Part shown: in pieces, positions 1 to 6,832 of the stretch
Numbering within the stretch: position 1 is the stretch's first letter
How the letters are laid out: the number at the start of each line of letters is the position of its first letter
Origin: JBAZDV01 sp041669745
GTDB lineage: Archaea > Thermoplasmatota > Thermoplasmata > Methanomassiliicoccales > Methanomethylophilaceae
Length of the DNA: 15,014 nt
Assembly: GCA_041669745.1 (NCBI GenBank)
Contig: JBAYAO010000026.1
Span: 1 to 15,014, forward strand
Reading direction: 5' to 3'
The notes under the pieces: generated by a model
What the model was told of the DNA's origin: nothing
What the model saw: only the letters and a program-made list of their open reading frames with translations
The model's database searches: none
Position numbers and translations under genes: made by a program

Positions 1-128
1 GTGCCGCGACTATTGTGGCGATGTGGAAAGAGGTCGGTGCAAAAGAGACCGTTGCGATCAGTTTAGCATCGATATTCATAGCTGTACTCGTCGGAACCGC
101 CTTCAAACTGGTATTGACAGCCGCATAA
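1..128 (+). CDS. feoB: C-terminal end of a membrane protein, probably ferrous iron transporter FeoB (partial)
   Basis: An open frame enters from the left edge and ends at a TAA at 126-128, so only about 41 residues are visible and the start lies outside the window. The visible tail begins AATIVAMWKEVGAKE and continues into one hydrophobic segment of about 20 residues (ISLASIFIAVLVGTAFKLVL). This resembles the end of FeoB, where a short C(V/A)ATI-type stretch with a charged turn (W/R-KE-G) precedes the last membrane helix of the second Gate domain. FeoB is a G-protein-coupled Fe(II) importer in the cytoplasmic membrane. The identification rests on this short tail only, and another nucleoside-recognition (Gate) protein is possible. 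The gene is convergent with gltX, with 3 bases between the two stop codons. Confidence 0.55.
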   Translation, partial: AATIVAMWKEVGAKETVAISLASIFIAVLVGTAFKLVLTAA

Positions 129-131
129 GGT

Positions 132-1814
132 TCAGCGGTGTGAGAATACGGCTACAATTCCATCTTTGTTCTTTTTTTCGATTCTGACGAATCCGAATCT
201 TTCATACTGTACCATGTCGTTCTTTTCTTTCAGTATAGCATTTTCTGAAAGTCCGATCGCAGTGGTTCCGTCAGGCATCAAAATCTTGGTCTCCGTAGAA
301 TCCTTTCCGACCCATTGGATGGCCCTGATTCCTTTTTTGATCACAGAGACGTCGTTACCTGAATATTTTGCCGGTAGCGAATAATCGATGTTACAAAGGT
401 CTTTTAACCTGACTTTTCCAGTCTCACTGAACAGCGAGGAGTCGTTTGATGATATGAACACTGTCTTGCTGCCTTCTATATGGTATTCCCTGTCACCTCT
501 ATCGGGATGATCTGGATGGAGGGGGGCCTTTCCGTCAATAAAATCTATCCCTTCGATATCATACCTCACCGGATCCTGAACAAAGAAGTATCTGTTCGAG
601 GTATCGTCGATAATGTCACGGTTCATGGCAAAAAGATTTTCCCATGAGAATTGGACGTCAATCTGCTTCATTCCGCTTTCGATCCAATATCTGCGTATCG
701 CCCCGGGCTGTATGCCTCTCCTCTCGAGTGCTCTGACAGTCCCCGTTCTGACATCATCCCAGCCGGAATACTCGCCTTCCTCTATGCCTTTTTTGATCAG
801 AGAGGTCTTGAGAACGGTATCGGGGATGTTCACAAGTCCGTAATGATAGAAGTGGGGTTTTTTCCACCCCATATAGTCATAGATGTATTCTTGTTTCAAC
901 GTGTTGTTGAGATGATCCTTTCCCCTTATGACGTGTGTCATGTCCATCATATGGTCATCTATGGCGACCGAGAGATTCATCATCGGATAGGCTATGTATC
1001 TGGTCCCTACGCGCGGATGAGGATGTCTGACCAATCTTAATGCGACAAAATCCCTTACTGCGGGATTGGGATGGTCTATCGCAGTCTTTATGACGGTCAC
1101 AGCCTCACCGTCATCATAATTTCCGGCAAGGAAGTTGTCGTATCTGTCGAGCTGTTCTTCTCTTGGAAGTTCGCGGCAAGGACATCTCTGTTTGTTTTCT
1201 TTCAGTTTACGCCAATGATCGCCTTCGCATGTGCAGACGTAGGCGTGGCCCATCTCAATGAGCTTTCTGGTAACATCATAGTAAATGTCAAATCTATCAG
1301 ACTGGACGACGTACTCATCTATCTTGACTCCAAGCCAATCGAGATCCTCGGGTATCATATCGTAAGCATCGGGATCGATCTTCTCGGGATTGGTATCCTC
1401 AAATCTGCAAATTAGTTTGCCGCCGTACCTTTTCACATATTCGTCGTTGAGTACCGATACGCGGGTATGGCCGATATGCAGAGGTCCTGAGGGTCCCGGC
1501 GCGATTCTCATGATCACAGGGCCGTTGACTTCGTCCAGTTCCGGAAGTTCGTATTTTCTCTCCCTCTTTTCTCTGATCAACATGCTGGAATCCAGTTCTT
1601 GCAGGAGCTTCGTCTGGTTTTCAAGTCCCATCTTGTTGATCTTCTCAACAACAGAGTATATCAAAGGCGTCAGCTCGGCAGATCTGCTTCTGTATTCCGG
1701 AAATTCTCCCAATATCTTCCCTATCACAGATTTAGGATTGGCGGTTCCTTTGAAGAACACAGCATTCTGCAGAGCAAATTTCTTTACGATGCTATCGACG
1801 TCGTCCCCTGACAT
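132..1814 (-). CDS. gltX: Glutamyl-tRNA synthetase, archaeal type
   Basis: This 560-residue protein matches the archaeal/eukaryotic GluRS class in length and layout. An N-terminal helical domain (about 1-85) is followed by the Rossmann catalytic core with the HIGH signature at residues 113-116 (APGPSGPLHIGHTR). Paired cysteine motifs CTC (194-196) and CPC (211-213) could hold zinc. A KMSKS-like loop (LKTSLIKKGI, 335-344) is followed by a beta-barrel anticodon-binding half. It attaches glutamate to tRNA in the cytosol. Archaeal GluRS is generally non-discriminating and also charges tRNA-Gln, which GatDE then amidates; that is family knowledge, not seen here. The start is ATG at 1812-1814. No Shine-Dalgarno is seen, but a TATA box lies 26 bp upstream, so the mRNA is probably leaderless. 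The stop is TGA. Confidence 0.97.
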   Translation of the reverse strand: MSGDDVDSIVKKFALQNAVFFKGTANPKSVIGKILGEFPEYRSRSAELTPLIYSVVEKINKMGLENQTKLLQELDSSMLIREKRERKYELPELDEVNGPVIMRIAPGPSGPLHIGHTRVSVLNDEYVKRYGGKLICRFEDTNPEKIDPDAYDMIPEDLDWLGVKIDEYVVQSDRFDIYYDVTRKLIEMGHAYVCTCEGDHWRKLKENKQRCPCRELPREEQLDRYDNFLAGNYDDGEAVTVIKTAIDHPNPAVRDFVALRLVRHPHPRVGTRYIAYPMMNLSVAIDDHMMDMTHVIRGKDHLNNTLKQEYIYDYMGWKKPHFYHYGLVNIPDTVLKTSLIKKGIEEGEYSGWDDVRTGTVRALERRGIQPGAIRRYWIESGMKQIDVQFSWENLFAMNRDIIDDTSNRYFFVQDPVRYDIEGIDFIDGKAPLHPDHPDRGDREYHIEGSKTVFISSNDSSLFSETGKVRLKDLCNIDYSLPAKYSGNDVSVIKKGIRAIQWVGKDSTETKILMPDGTTAIGLSENAILKEKNDMVQYERFGFVRIEKKNKDGIVAVFSHR

Positions 1815-1835
1815 GAACAGTGCAATTGAATGCCG

Positions 1836-1843
1836 ATATATTA
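1836..1843 (-). promoter_or_regulatory. TATA box of gltX
   Basis: On the minus strand the element reads TAATATAT. Its centre is about 26 bp upstream of the gltX ATG at 1814, which places transcription initiation at or next to the start codon (leaderless mRNA). It lies in the short divergent region shared with the UbiD gene. Confidence 0.65.
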
Positions 1844-1859
1844 CCTTTCAGACCTCATG

Positions 1860-1870
1860 TTAAAATATTC
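1860..1870 (+). promoter_or_regulatory. TATA box of the UbiD-family gene
   Basis: TTAAAATATTC is centred about 25 bp upstream of the ATG at 1890, the spacing of a leaderless archaeal promoter. Its position argues against the upstream ATG at 1830 as the start, because that codon would lie before the transcription start. Confidence 0.65.
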
Positions 1871-1889
1871 ACGTGCGTATCAAGTGCCC

Positions 1890-3149
1890 ATGGCGATCGG
1901 ACGTTATCTTGACGATTCAGTTTTTGTCGTGAAAGATAAGATTGATGCGGATTCTCAGAATGCAACGCGTGTGATGCTCGAAGATCAAGACAGAACGGTC
2001 CTGTTCGAAGGACTGAATTCTGCAAAGGCGGTCGGCAATCTGTTCTCGACCAGAAAGAAAATCGCCGATGCTATGAAGATAGATGTCGACAAAATATCAA
2101 GTCATCTTTCGAGGGCCGTTGATCATCCGATTCCGGTCGTGGAAGTGAACGATCCAGGATTCAAGGAAAGGACTCTGGAAGTCGATCTGACAAGATTGCC
2201 AGTGTGTAAATATTTTCCAGAGGACGGCGGGAGATACATAACGTCGGGTGTGATAGTGTCCGAGTATGGTGGGAAGAAAAACGTTTCTTTCCACAGAATG
2301 ATGATAAAGGACCGCGATACGATAGCGATACGTTTGGTCCCTCGTCATCTCTTCACCATGTACAATAATGCCAAGAAGGATGGCAAGGAACTCAGGATTG
2401 CGATATGCATAGGTGCGAGACCGGAAGTGCTTCTCGCAGCGGCGACATCCTTATCCTATGACATTGACGAACTGGAGGTCGCTTCTGCGATGTGTAACGA
2501 GGTGTTCGGTGAGCCGTTGGAAGTTGGCAGGACCGAAAACGGGTTGTGCGTTCCGGCGGATGCGGATTACATTCTCGAGGGGAGGATCACATCTGAAACG
2601 ACGGAAGAGGGTCCGTTCGTAGATATAACGGGGACCTATGATTATGTGAGACAACAACCGATCGTCAAGATAGACAAGATATGGTGTTGCAAAGAACCGA
2701 TAATGCAACTGCTCCTGCCTGGTGGAAACGAACACTTCTTGCTGATGGGACTTCCCAGGGAACCGATGATATTCAGGACCGTACAACAAGCGGTTCCTAG
2801 GACGCATGCTGTACGTCTTACGGAAGGCGGATGCTGTTGGCTCCATGGGGTCGTCTCCATAACCAAGAACAAGGAGGGCGATGGGATGAATGCCATAATG
2901 GCCGCGTTCTCCGGACATCCGTCGATGAAACACGTCATAATCGTTGATCAGGATATCGACATCTTCGACGATCGTCAGGTGGAATGGGCGGTCGCAACGA
3001 GATTCCAGGCGAACAGAATGCTCAGGATACCGAGTGCGGCTGGTTCCTCCTTGGATCCGAGTGCGGACAACACAACCTGGAAGGTGGGCATAGATGCCAC
3101 TTTACCGTTCGGTGCGGACAAGTCACTGTTCAGGAAAGTAACACTCTGA
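1890..3149 (+). CDS. UbiD-family prenylated-FMN decarboxylase (candidate anhydromevalonate phosphate decarboxylase)
   Basis: This cytosolic protein of 419 residues belongs to the UbiD family, (de)carboxylases that use prenylated FMN made by UbiX. Family features are an N-terminal lobe with VLFEG and AVGNLFSTR, a cofactor/metal region around N131 and R136 (NVSFHRMM), a central ILEGRI with E230, an EGPF-ITG stretch (about 240-248), and the C-terminal DQDIDIFD (353-360) and VEWAVATRFQ (364-373). In archaea a UbiD homologue decarboxylates trans-anhydromevalonate 5-phosphate to isopentenyl phosphate in the modified mevalonate route. The length and archaeal setting fit that role, but ubiquinone- or aromatic-acid-type activity is not excluded by sequence. 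An in-frame ATG at 1830 would add 20 residues. I prefer ATG 1890 because the family similarity begins there and a TATA box sits 25 bp before it. The gene ends 3 bases before the convergent purA stop. Confidence 0.9.
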   Translation: MAIGRYLDDSVFVVKDKIDADSQNATRVMLEDQDRTVLFEGLNSAKAVGNLFSTRKKIADAMKIDVDKISSHLSRAVDHPIPVVEVNDPGFKERTLEVDLTRLPVCKYFPEDGGRYITSGVIVSEYGGKKNVSFHRMMIKDRDTIAIRLVPRHLFTMYNNAKKDGKELRIAICIGARPEVLLAAATSLSYDIDELEVASAMCNEVFGEPLEVGRTENGLCVPADADYILEGRITSETTEEGPFVDITGTYDYVRQQPIVKIDKIWCCKEPIMQLLLPGGNEHFLLMGLPREPMIFRTVQQAVPRTHAVRLTEGGCCWLHGVVSITKNKEGDGMNAIMAAFSGHPSMKHVIIVDQDIDIFDDRQVEWAVATRFQANRMLRIPSAAGSSLDPSADNTTWKVGIDATLPFGADKSLFRKVTL

Positions 3150-3152
3150 GAT

Positions 3153-4457
3153 TCAGTTCCACCATTTTCTTCTTCTGTCTATCGTTTCCGATCTCTTCGG
3201 TCCGATACTGATTATATCCGCGGGTATCTTCGTGTATTCCTCGATGAATCTGATGTACGTCTTCATGTTCTCCGGCAATGAGTCGAATCCCTTATCCGCC
3301 ATCTTGGAAGAGTCGTCCCACCCTTCCCATCCGTCGAATTCTTTGTAGACCGGTTTTGCTTTTTCGAGTTTCTCCAATGACGCTGGGAAATGTTTAAGAA
3401 TCTGTCCGTCGACGTCATAACCTATGCAGACCTGGACTTTCTTGTAATCATTGAGGACGTCCAACTTGGTAATGGCCCAGGAATCGAAACCGCACAGTCT
3501 TGTAGAGTGTTCGGCAACGATGAGATCGAGCCATCCGCATCTTCTTCCCCTGCCCGTGGTCACTCCGAATTCTCCACCTTTCTTCTGCAGTTCCTCTTCT
3601 TCTTCCCCTTTGAGTTCGGTGACGAACGGACCTTCTCCTACGCGTGTGGTGTACGCCTTGAGGCATCCGATGGTCCTATCTATACGATTCGGTGCTATTC
3701 CTGAACCTGAACAAAGACCGCCACCAATGGTCGATGAGGATGTAACAAAGGGATATGTGCCATGATCTATATCGAGCATCACGCCCTGTGCACCCTCGAA
3801 TAGGATCTTCTTTCCGGCATCTATTTCGTCATTGATTAGGACCGACGTATCGCAGATATATTTCCCGAAGATTTTCCTCCATCTTTCGAATCTCTCCTCC
3901 ACAGCCTCCAGGGTGCATCCGCATTGTTCTGTGTTAAGCATCTTAAGCAGATCGTTTTTATACGGGAGGTTGAACTTCGCCTTTTCGCTGACGGTATCCG
4001 GTTCAAGAATATCACAGATCCTGAATCCGTTTCTTGCAATTTTGTCCTGATAGGCCGGACCTATGCCTTTTTTGGTGGTTCCTATGGATTTCTTGCCACG
4101 GTATATCTCTTCTGCGCCATCCAGTCTCTTATGGTACCCCATTATTATGTGTGCTCTGTCAGATATGCGTAATCCGTCTATCGGTATATCCGCATCTTCG
4201 ACCTGTTTCATCTCATCGAGCATCTCTTCCATGTTTATGACGACACCATTACCGATGATGGCGAGTATCCCCTTCCTCAGTATTCCGGATGGGAGGAGGT
4301 GAAGCTTGAACACCCTGTCCCCGACGACAATGGTATGACCCGCATTATTACCCCCCTGAAAGCGAACGACGGCATCGGCATCCTCTGCCAGATAATCAGT
4401 TATTTTACCTTTACCCTCATCGCCCCATTGGGCACCTATAATTGCAACCGTAGGCAT
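3153..4457 (-). CDS. purA: Adenylosuccinate synthetase
   Basis: PurA catalyses GTP-dependent joining of IMP and aspartate to give adenylosuccinate, the first committed step to AMP, in the cytosol. The 434-residue chain carries the family signatures: phosphate loop QWGDEGKGK (10-18) with the catalytic Asp at 13, GNNAGHT (36-42) with the catalytic His at 41, GTTKKGIGP (126-134), FEGAQG (220-225), the IMP-binding TSSSTIGG region (239-246), VTTGRGRRCGW (299-309) and the guanine-recognition TKLD (330-333). The length is normal. The start is ATG 4455-4457, with a TATA box about 35 bp upstream giving a leader of roughly 9 bases and no clear Shine-Dalgarno. It follows trm1 on the same strand after a 58-base gap that contains a T-run and its own promoter, so it is probably transcribed separately. 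Confidence 0.97.
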   Translation of the reverse strand: MPTVAIIGAQWGDEGKGKITDYLAEDADAVVRFQGGNNAGHTIVVGDRVFKLHLLPSGILRKGILAIIGNGVVINMEEMLDEMKQVEDADIPIDGLRISDRAHIIMGYHKRLDGAEEIYRGKKSIGTTKKGIGPAYQDKIARNGFRICDILEPDTVSEKAKFNLPYKNDLLKMLNTEQCGCTLEAVEERFERWRKIFGKYICDTSVLINDEIDAGKKILFEGAQGVMLDIDHGTYPFVTSSSTIGGGLCSGSGIAPNRIDRTIGCLKAYTTRVGEGPFVTELKGEEEEELQKKGGEFGVTTGRGRRCGWLDLIVAEHSTRLCGFDSWAITKLDVLNDYKKVQVCIGYDVDGQILKHFPASLEKLEKAKPVYKEFDGWEGWDDSSKMADKGFDSLPENMKTYIRFIEEYTKIPADIISIGPKRSETIDRRRKWWN

Positions 4458-4464
4458 GGTTTCA

Positions 4465-4478
4465 CTACGGAGACGTAG
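4465..4478. repeat. Inverted repeat at the purA promoter, possible operator
   Basis: CTACG-GAGA-CGTAG is a perfect 5-bp dyad with a 4-base spacer. It sits between the purA TATA box and the predicted transcription start. That is a place where a repressor would block initiation, but short dyads also occur by chance. Confidence 0.35.
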
Positions 4479-4488
4479 CGATTTACTC

Positions 4489-4495
4489 TATATAA
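4489..4495 (-). promoter_or_regulatory. TATA box of purA
   Basis: The minus strand reads TTATATA, centred near 4492. Initiation would be expected around 4466, about 9 bases before the purA start codon. A dyad at 4465-4478 lies between this TATA box and the predicted initiation site. Confidence 0.6.
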
Positions 4496-4508
4496 CCCTA
4501 GGGAGAAC

Positions 4509-4515
4509 AAAAAAA
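4509..4515 (-). terminator. Oligo-T terminator after trm1
   Basis: Seven consecutive T on the minus strand follow the trm1 TGA immediately, then come GTTCTCCC and the purA TATA box. Archaeal RNA polymerase terminates at T-runs without needing a hairpin, so this is a plausible end for the THEP1-trm1 transcript. Confidence 0.5.
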
Positions 4516-5613
4516 TCACTTGAAGGACTGTTCCTTGAAAACCGATATTATTTCGTTCAATTCCAGATCCGTCTTGAAGAGAGTGGGACCCATGTGTGTC
4601 GCCGATGCTCTTCCGTATCCACTCAGTTTTTCGATGAACGTTTCGTAACGTGGTGTGGAGATCTTCAGATGAGAGGATATCTCACTCATATCGTAGAGGT
4701 AAGGGATGTCATCGATCTCCTGTCTCCAAAGGGCGAGCATTTTGGAACATCTCTTGTCTCTTGCAGTGTTCATCGGGTTCATTTTAAGAAGGCAGTCCTT
4801 GTCGAACAGCCGTCCCCCCCAGAACGGTCCGTATTTATGGTCCTTGTCCATTTCGTTCGAAACCGATCTCTCCATGGTTTCGGGATCGTACGAGAGGTAA
4901 ACCAGTTTGGAGAGGGTATCGTCTGCATTACCAGCACCGTCTTCCACGTGAACATATGCCCTGAAATAGTGGTCGGCATAGAAAGAGAGCATCGGTGTCA
5001 TGCCTTTGTCAAATTTCGCCATTTCCCTGGCGATGGTAGCAAGAAGGATCCTGAGTCCACCTTCGTGGCACATCGGTCCTCTTATGGGACGGGATTGGTA
5101 TCTCCGCTCGCATTTTGCACGGTGTGCGCCCGCAAGGGGCGCAGTATCAGTTGCGGTGATCGCAAGGATGCCGTATCTTTTACATCCCTGAATCGCAGAA
5201 TGTAGGAACGGAACAGGTGAGCCGAAAGGATCGATATCTATGTAATCGAACACATTCTCGGCAAGCAGTGAGTGAAGATTTCTGTGTGAAGATACGCAGT
5301 TCGTAAGTCCGTTGAGCGCTATGTTCGTTTCAATGTACGGGATCGCGTCGCCGTTGACATCGTTCGCGGTAACGACGGAATCAGGTACTTCGTTGGCAAT
5401 CCTCACAGCTCTGGCACCGGTGGCGGACATCGCATCGGCGACTGTGATCCTTCTTCCAAGCGCACGAAGGAACATGACATTCACGTCTCTGTTGAACGCC
5501 ATCTGTTCGTTGAAAAACACCGATCCGTTGATCCGGCCGGGACCGTTCACGGAGTGATCCGTGGGTACGATGAGCTTTGTTGATCCCTCTTGTATTTGGA
5601 CACCTGTCGGCAT
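4516..5613 (-). CDS. trm1: tRNA (guanine(26)-N2)-dimethyltransferase Trm1
   Basis: Trm1 methylates G26 of tRNA twice using S-adenosylmethionine. The protein has about 365 residues, close to the archaeal family length. With the optional GTG counted as residue 1, the motifs are VQIQEGSTK (6-14) with VPT (17-19), FFNEQMAFNRD (34-44), the SAM-binding DAMSATGARAVR (61-72), the acidic ribose-contact region TANDVN (83-88), and the catalytic DIDPFGSPVPF (127-137). A C-terminal Trm1-specific domain follows. The start is ambiguous by one codon. GTG at 5616-5614 overlaps the THEP1 stop as GTGA, and ATG at 5613-5611 follows directly (TGATG). A GGAG sits 7 bases before the GTG and 10 before the ATG. Either way it is translationally coupled to THEP1. 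The stop is followed by a T-run. Confidence 0.95.
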   Translation of the reverse strand: MPTGVQIQEGSTKLIVPTDHSVNGPGRINGSVFFNEQMAFNRDVNVMFLRALGRRITVADAMSATGARAVRIANEVPDSVVTANDVNGDAIPYIETNIALNGLTNCVSSHRNLHSLLAENVFDYIDIDPFGSPVPFLHSAIQGCKRYGILAITATDTAPLAGAHRAKCERRYQSRPIRGPMCHEGGLRILLATIAREMAKFDKGMTPMLSFYADHYFRAYVHVEDGAGNADDTLSKLVYLSYDPETMERSVSNEMDKDHKYGPFWGGRLFDKDCLLKMNPMNTARDKRCSKMLALWRQEIDDIPYLYDMSEISSHLKISTPRYETFIEKLSGYGRASATHMGPTLFKTDLELNEIISVFKEQSFK

Positions 5614-6158
5614 CACAGATTTTCTCCGTTCATAAGACGAACTATCTTGTAGGGTAAGAGATTGCGATTTGTCGGGGTCACTTCCAAAATCCTGACATCG
5701 TCCCTCCTTCTGATATCCTGAAGGAGAGGATTTCTTGATTTTTTATGTAGTGTCAGTATCATGGGCTTGTCAATGTCCAACGCTTCCTTTACTATGTCGA
5801 TGAATGCCTGACTCTCCACTTCCATCTTTCCGACCTCATCTATGACTATTATATCGCATTCCTCACAGGCCTTCCTTATCGCGCAGACCCCTACTTTTTC
5901 AAGTTTCGAAACATCGACACCGATTTTCCCCACCATGATCTTGCTTTCGATATCAGTATGTGCAAAGATCTCGCATTGATCCGTCATCAGATCTCTGACG
6001 GTGAATCCTATGCGATGTCTGCCCTCGACAATCGGCTCATCTATCATGCCTCCGATGGTTAGATCTTCTTTCTTTAGCATCTCGATGACGCAAAGGAGCG
6101 CTTTTGTCTTACCCGCTCCGGGTAGGCCCGTTATACCAATTTTAATGTCAGAAATCAT
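5613..6158 (-). CDS. THEP1-type nucleoside-triphosphatase
   Basis: This 181-residue P-loop protein matches the THEP1 NTPase family, which hydrolyses NTPs slowly and whose cellular role is unsettled. The Walker A motif is GLPGAGKT at 11-18. The family-specific Walker B/switch stretch is IVIDEVGKMEVES at 104-116. A late LTLHKKSR segment and a C-terminal EVTPTNRN-LP stretch are also typical. The start is ATG 6156-6158, preceded on the minus strand by a strong Shine-Dalgarno (GGGAGGGGTGCT) and, further up, a TTAATAT element near 6207, giving a leader of about 23 bases. Its stop overlaps the trm1 start, so the two are coupled. That pairing might hint at a tRNA- or RNA-linked role, but this is only inference from position. 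Confidence 0.9.
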   Translation of the reverse strand: MISDIKIGITGLPGAGKTKALLCVIEMLKKEDLTIGGMIDEPIVEGRHRIGFTVRDLMTDQCEIFAHTDIESKIMVGKIGVDVSKLEKVGVCAIRKACEECDIIVIDEVGKMEVESQAFIDIVKEALDIDKPMILTLHKKSRNPLLQDIRRRDDVRILEVTPTNRNLLPYKIVRLMNGENL

Positions 6159-6201
6159 AGCACCCCTCCCTGTTTATTCGGCGACCTGTGTATGCTTTTC
6201 A

Positions 6202-6210
6202 CATATTAAT
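6202..6210 (-). promoter_or_regulatory. Probable promoter of THEP1-trm1
   Basis: The minus strand reads ATTAATATG, centred about 49 bp upstream of the THEP1 ATG. Initiation about 26 bp downstream would leave a leader of about 23 bases that contains the strong GGGAGGGG ribosome-binding site. Confidence 0.4.
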
Positions 6211-6228
6211 GCGTGTTTAGGAATATCT

Positions 6229-6630
6229 CTAAAATCTGGTCTCTTGGATGTCTTCCGAAACATCGGAGATGTACATGAGAGGGTAATTGAGTTCTTTGTT
6301 AAAATTCATTTTGGCTGTTACCCTTATATTGTCGATTTTGATCACTATCTCAACATCCAACATATTTCCAGTCAGCGACACGTAGCTGTATTCATCATTT
6401 TTAGCTTTGAAGGACGAGCGGTCTATCGAAACCTTCACATCCTGTACGTACGGCTGAACAAGAACCCCTTTTTCGATGGACTTTTCGAGAACGTCGACGC
6501 TAGTCGCATCGACGGGAACACCGACGAATTGGTGATATACGGTCCCCATCTTTATTCCAGCTTCGAACATCGCACGCTCTCTCGTGCTGCACCTGAACAT
6601 GTTTGCGGCGCGTTGTTCCCTATCATTCAT
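6229..6630 (-). CDS. mptD: Archaeal dihydroneopterin aldolase, MptD family
   Basis: I recognise this as the archaeal dihydroneopterin aldolase family (formerly DUF381, MJ1585-like). It cleaves 7,8-dihydroneopterin to 6-hydroxymethyl-dihydropterin and glycolaldehyde in methanopterin (or folate) synthesis. With ATG 6630 as start it has 133 residues. Hallmarks are CSTRERAMFEAGIKMG (14-29), YHQFVGVPV (32-40), LVQPYVQDVKV (57-67), SLTGNMLDVE (85-94) and ELNYPLMYI (113-121). E23, H33 and Q59 keep the same mutual spacing as the conserved Glu, His and Gln of the family. An in-frame ATG at 6654 would add 8 residues, but a TATA-like element lies immediately before it. ATG 6630 is about 32 bp from that element and fits better. 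ATG 6600 is also possible. The stop is TAG. Confidence 0.82.
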   Translation of the reverse strand: MNDREQRAANMFRCSTRERAMFEAGIKMGTVYHQFVGVPVDATSVDVLEKSIEKGVLVQPYVQDVKVSIDRSSFKAKNDEYSYVSLTGNMLDVEIVIKIDNIRVTAKMNFNKELNYPLMYISDVSEDIQETRF

Positions 6631-6706
6631 CGTTATCGTAATTGCGGGATTCATAGTTATATTTAATCCGGTGTACCATACGTCCGATCCTCCGAATCAG
6701 GTTCAT
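6623..6706 (-). CDS. Possible 27-residue small ORF coupled to mptD
   Basis: The minus strand holds AGGGAGGTG directly joined to an ATG at 6706, then 27 codons (beginning MNLIRRIGRM) and a TGA at 6623. The stop overlaps the mptD start region by 8 bases. The peptide is basic at its start and acidic at its end, and I recognise no family. GGGAGGTGAT is the best 16S-like Shine-Dalgarno match in the neighbourhood, but it sits unusually close to the ATG. A second GGAGG lies 9 bases before an internal ATG at 6679. It could be a real leader peptide, a coupling device, or chance. Confidence 0.22.
   Translation of the reverse strand: MNLIRRIGRMVHRIKYNYESRNYDNDE
6658..6667 (-). promoter_or_regulatory. 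TATA-like element upstream of mptD
   Basis: The minus strand reads ATTAAATATA, centred near 6662 and 32 bp upstream of the ATG at 6630. It implies a very short leader. It also lies inside the possible small ORF 6623-6706, so the two readings compete. Confidence 0.45.
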
Positions 6707-6804
6707 CACCTCCCTGGATATGTTCATAAGAACGGTGTATGTCTCGCGTCTTGGGCATTCTGGTGAAATGGTTTCCGATTCGATTTGACTGTTGTTTCAA
6801 AATG

Positions 6805-6813
6805 GTTTTAAAC
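6805..6813 (+). promoter_or_regulatory. TATA-like element of nadA
   Basis: GTTTTAAAC is centred near 6809, 24-27 bp before the two adjacent ATG codons at 6833 and 6836. This is leaderless spacing. The match to the archaeal TATA consensus is modest. Confidence 0.5.
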
Positions 6814-6832
6814 GAGTTTCGGTTACCAGAGG

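Noticed and set aside
651..1415. Long open frames on the plus strand opposite gltX
   Set aside because: They lie antisense to an unmistakable GluRS, show no recognisable motifs, and are typical shadows of a codon-biased gene.
1830..1889. Upstream in-frame extension of the UbiD-family protein
   Set aside because: A TATA box lies inside it at leaderless distance from ATG 1890, and the extra residues do not match UbiD N-termini.
2451..2933. 160-residue minus-strand open frame opposite the UbiD gene
   Set aside because: It is antisense to clearly conserved UbiD coding sequence and has no motif of its own.
6722..6733. GTTC-ATAA-GAAC dyad upstream of nadA and mptD
   Set aside because: The arms are only 4 bp and it is not placed sensibly relative to either predicted promoter.
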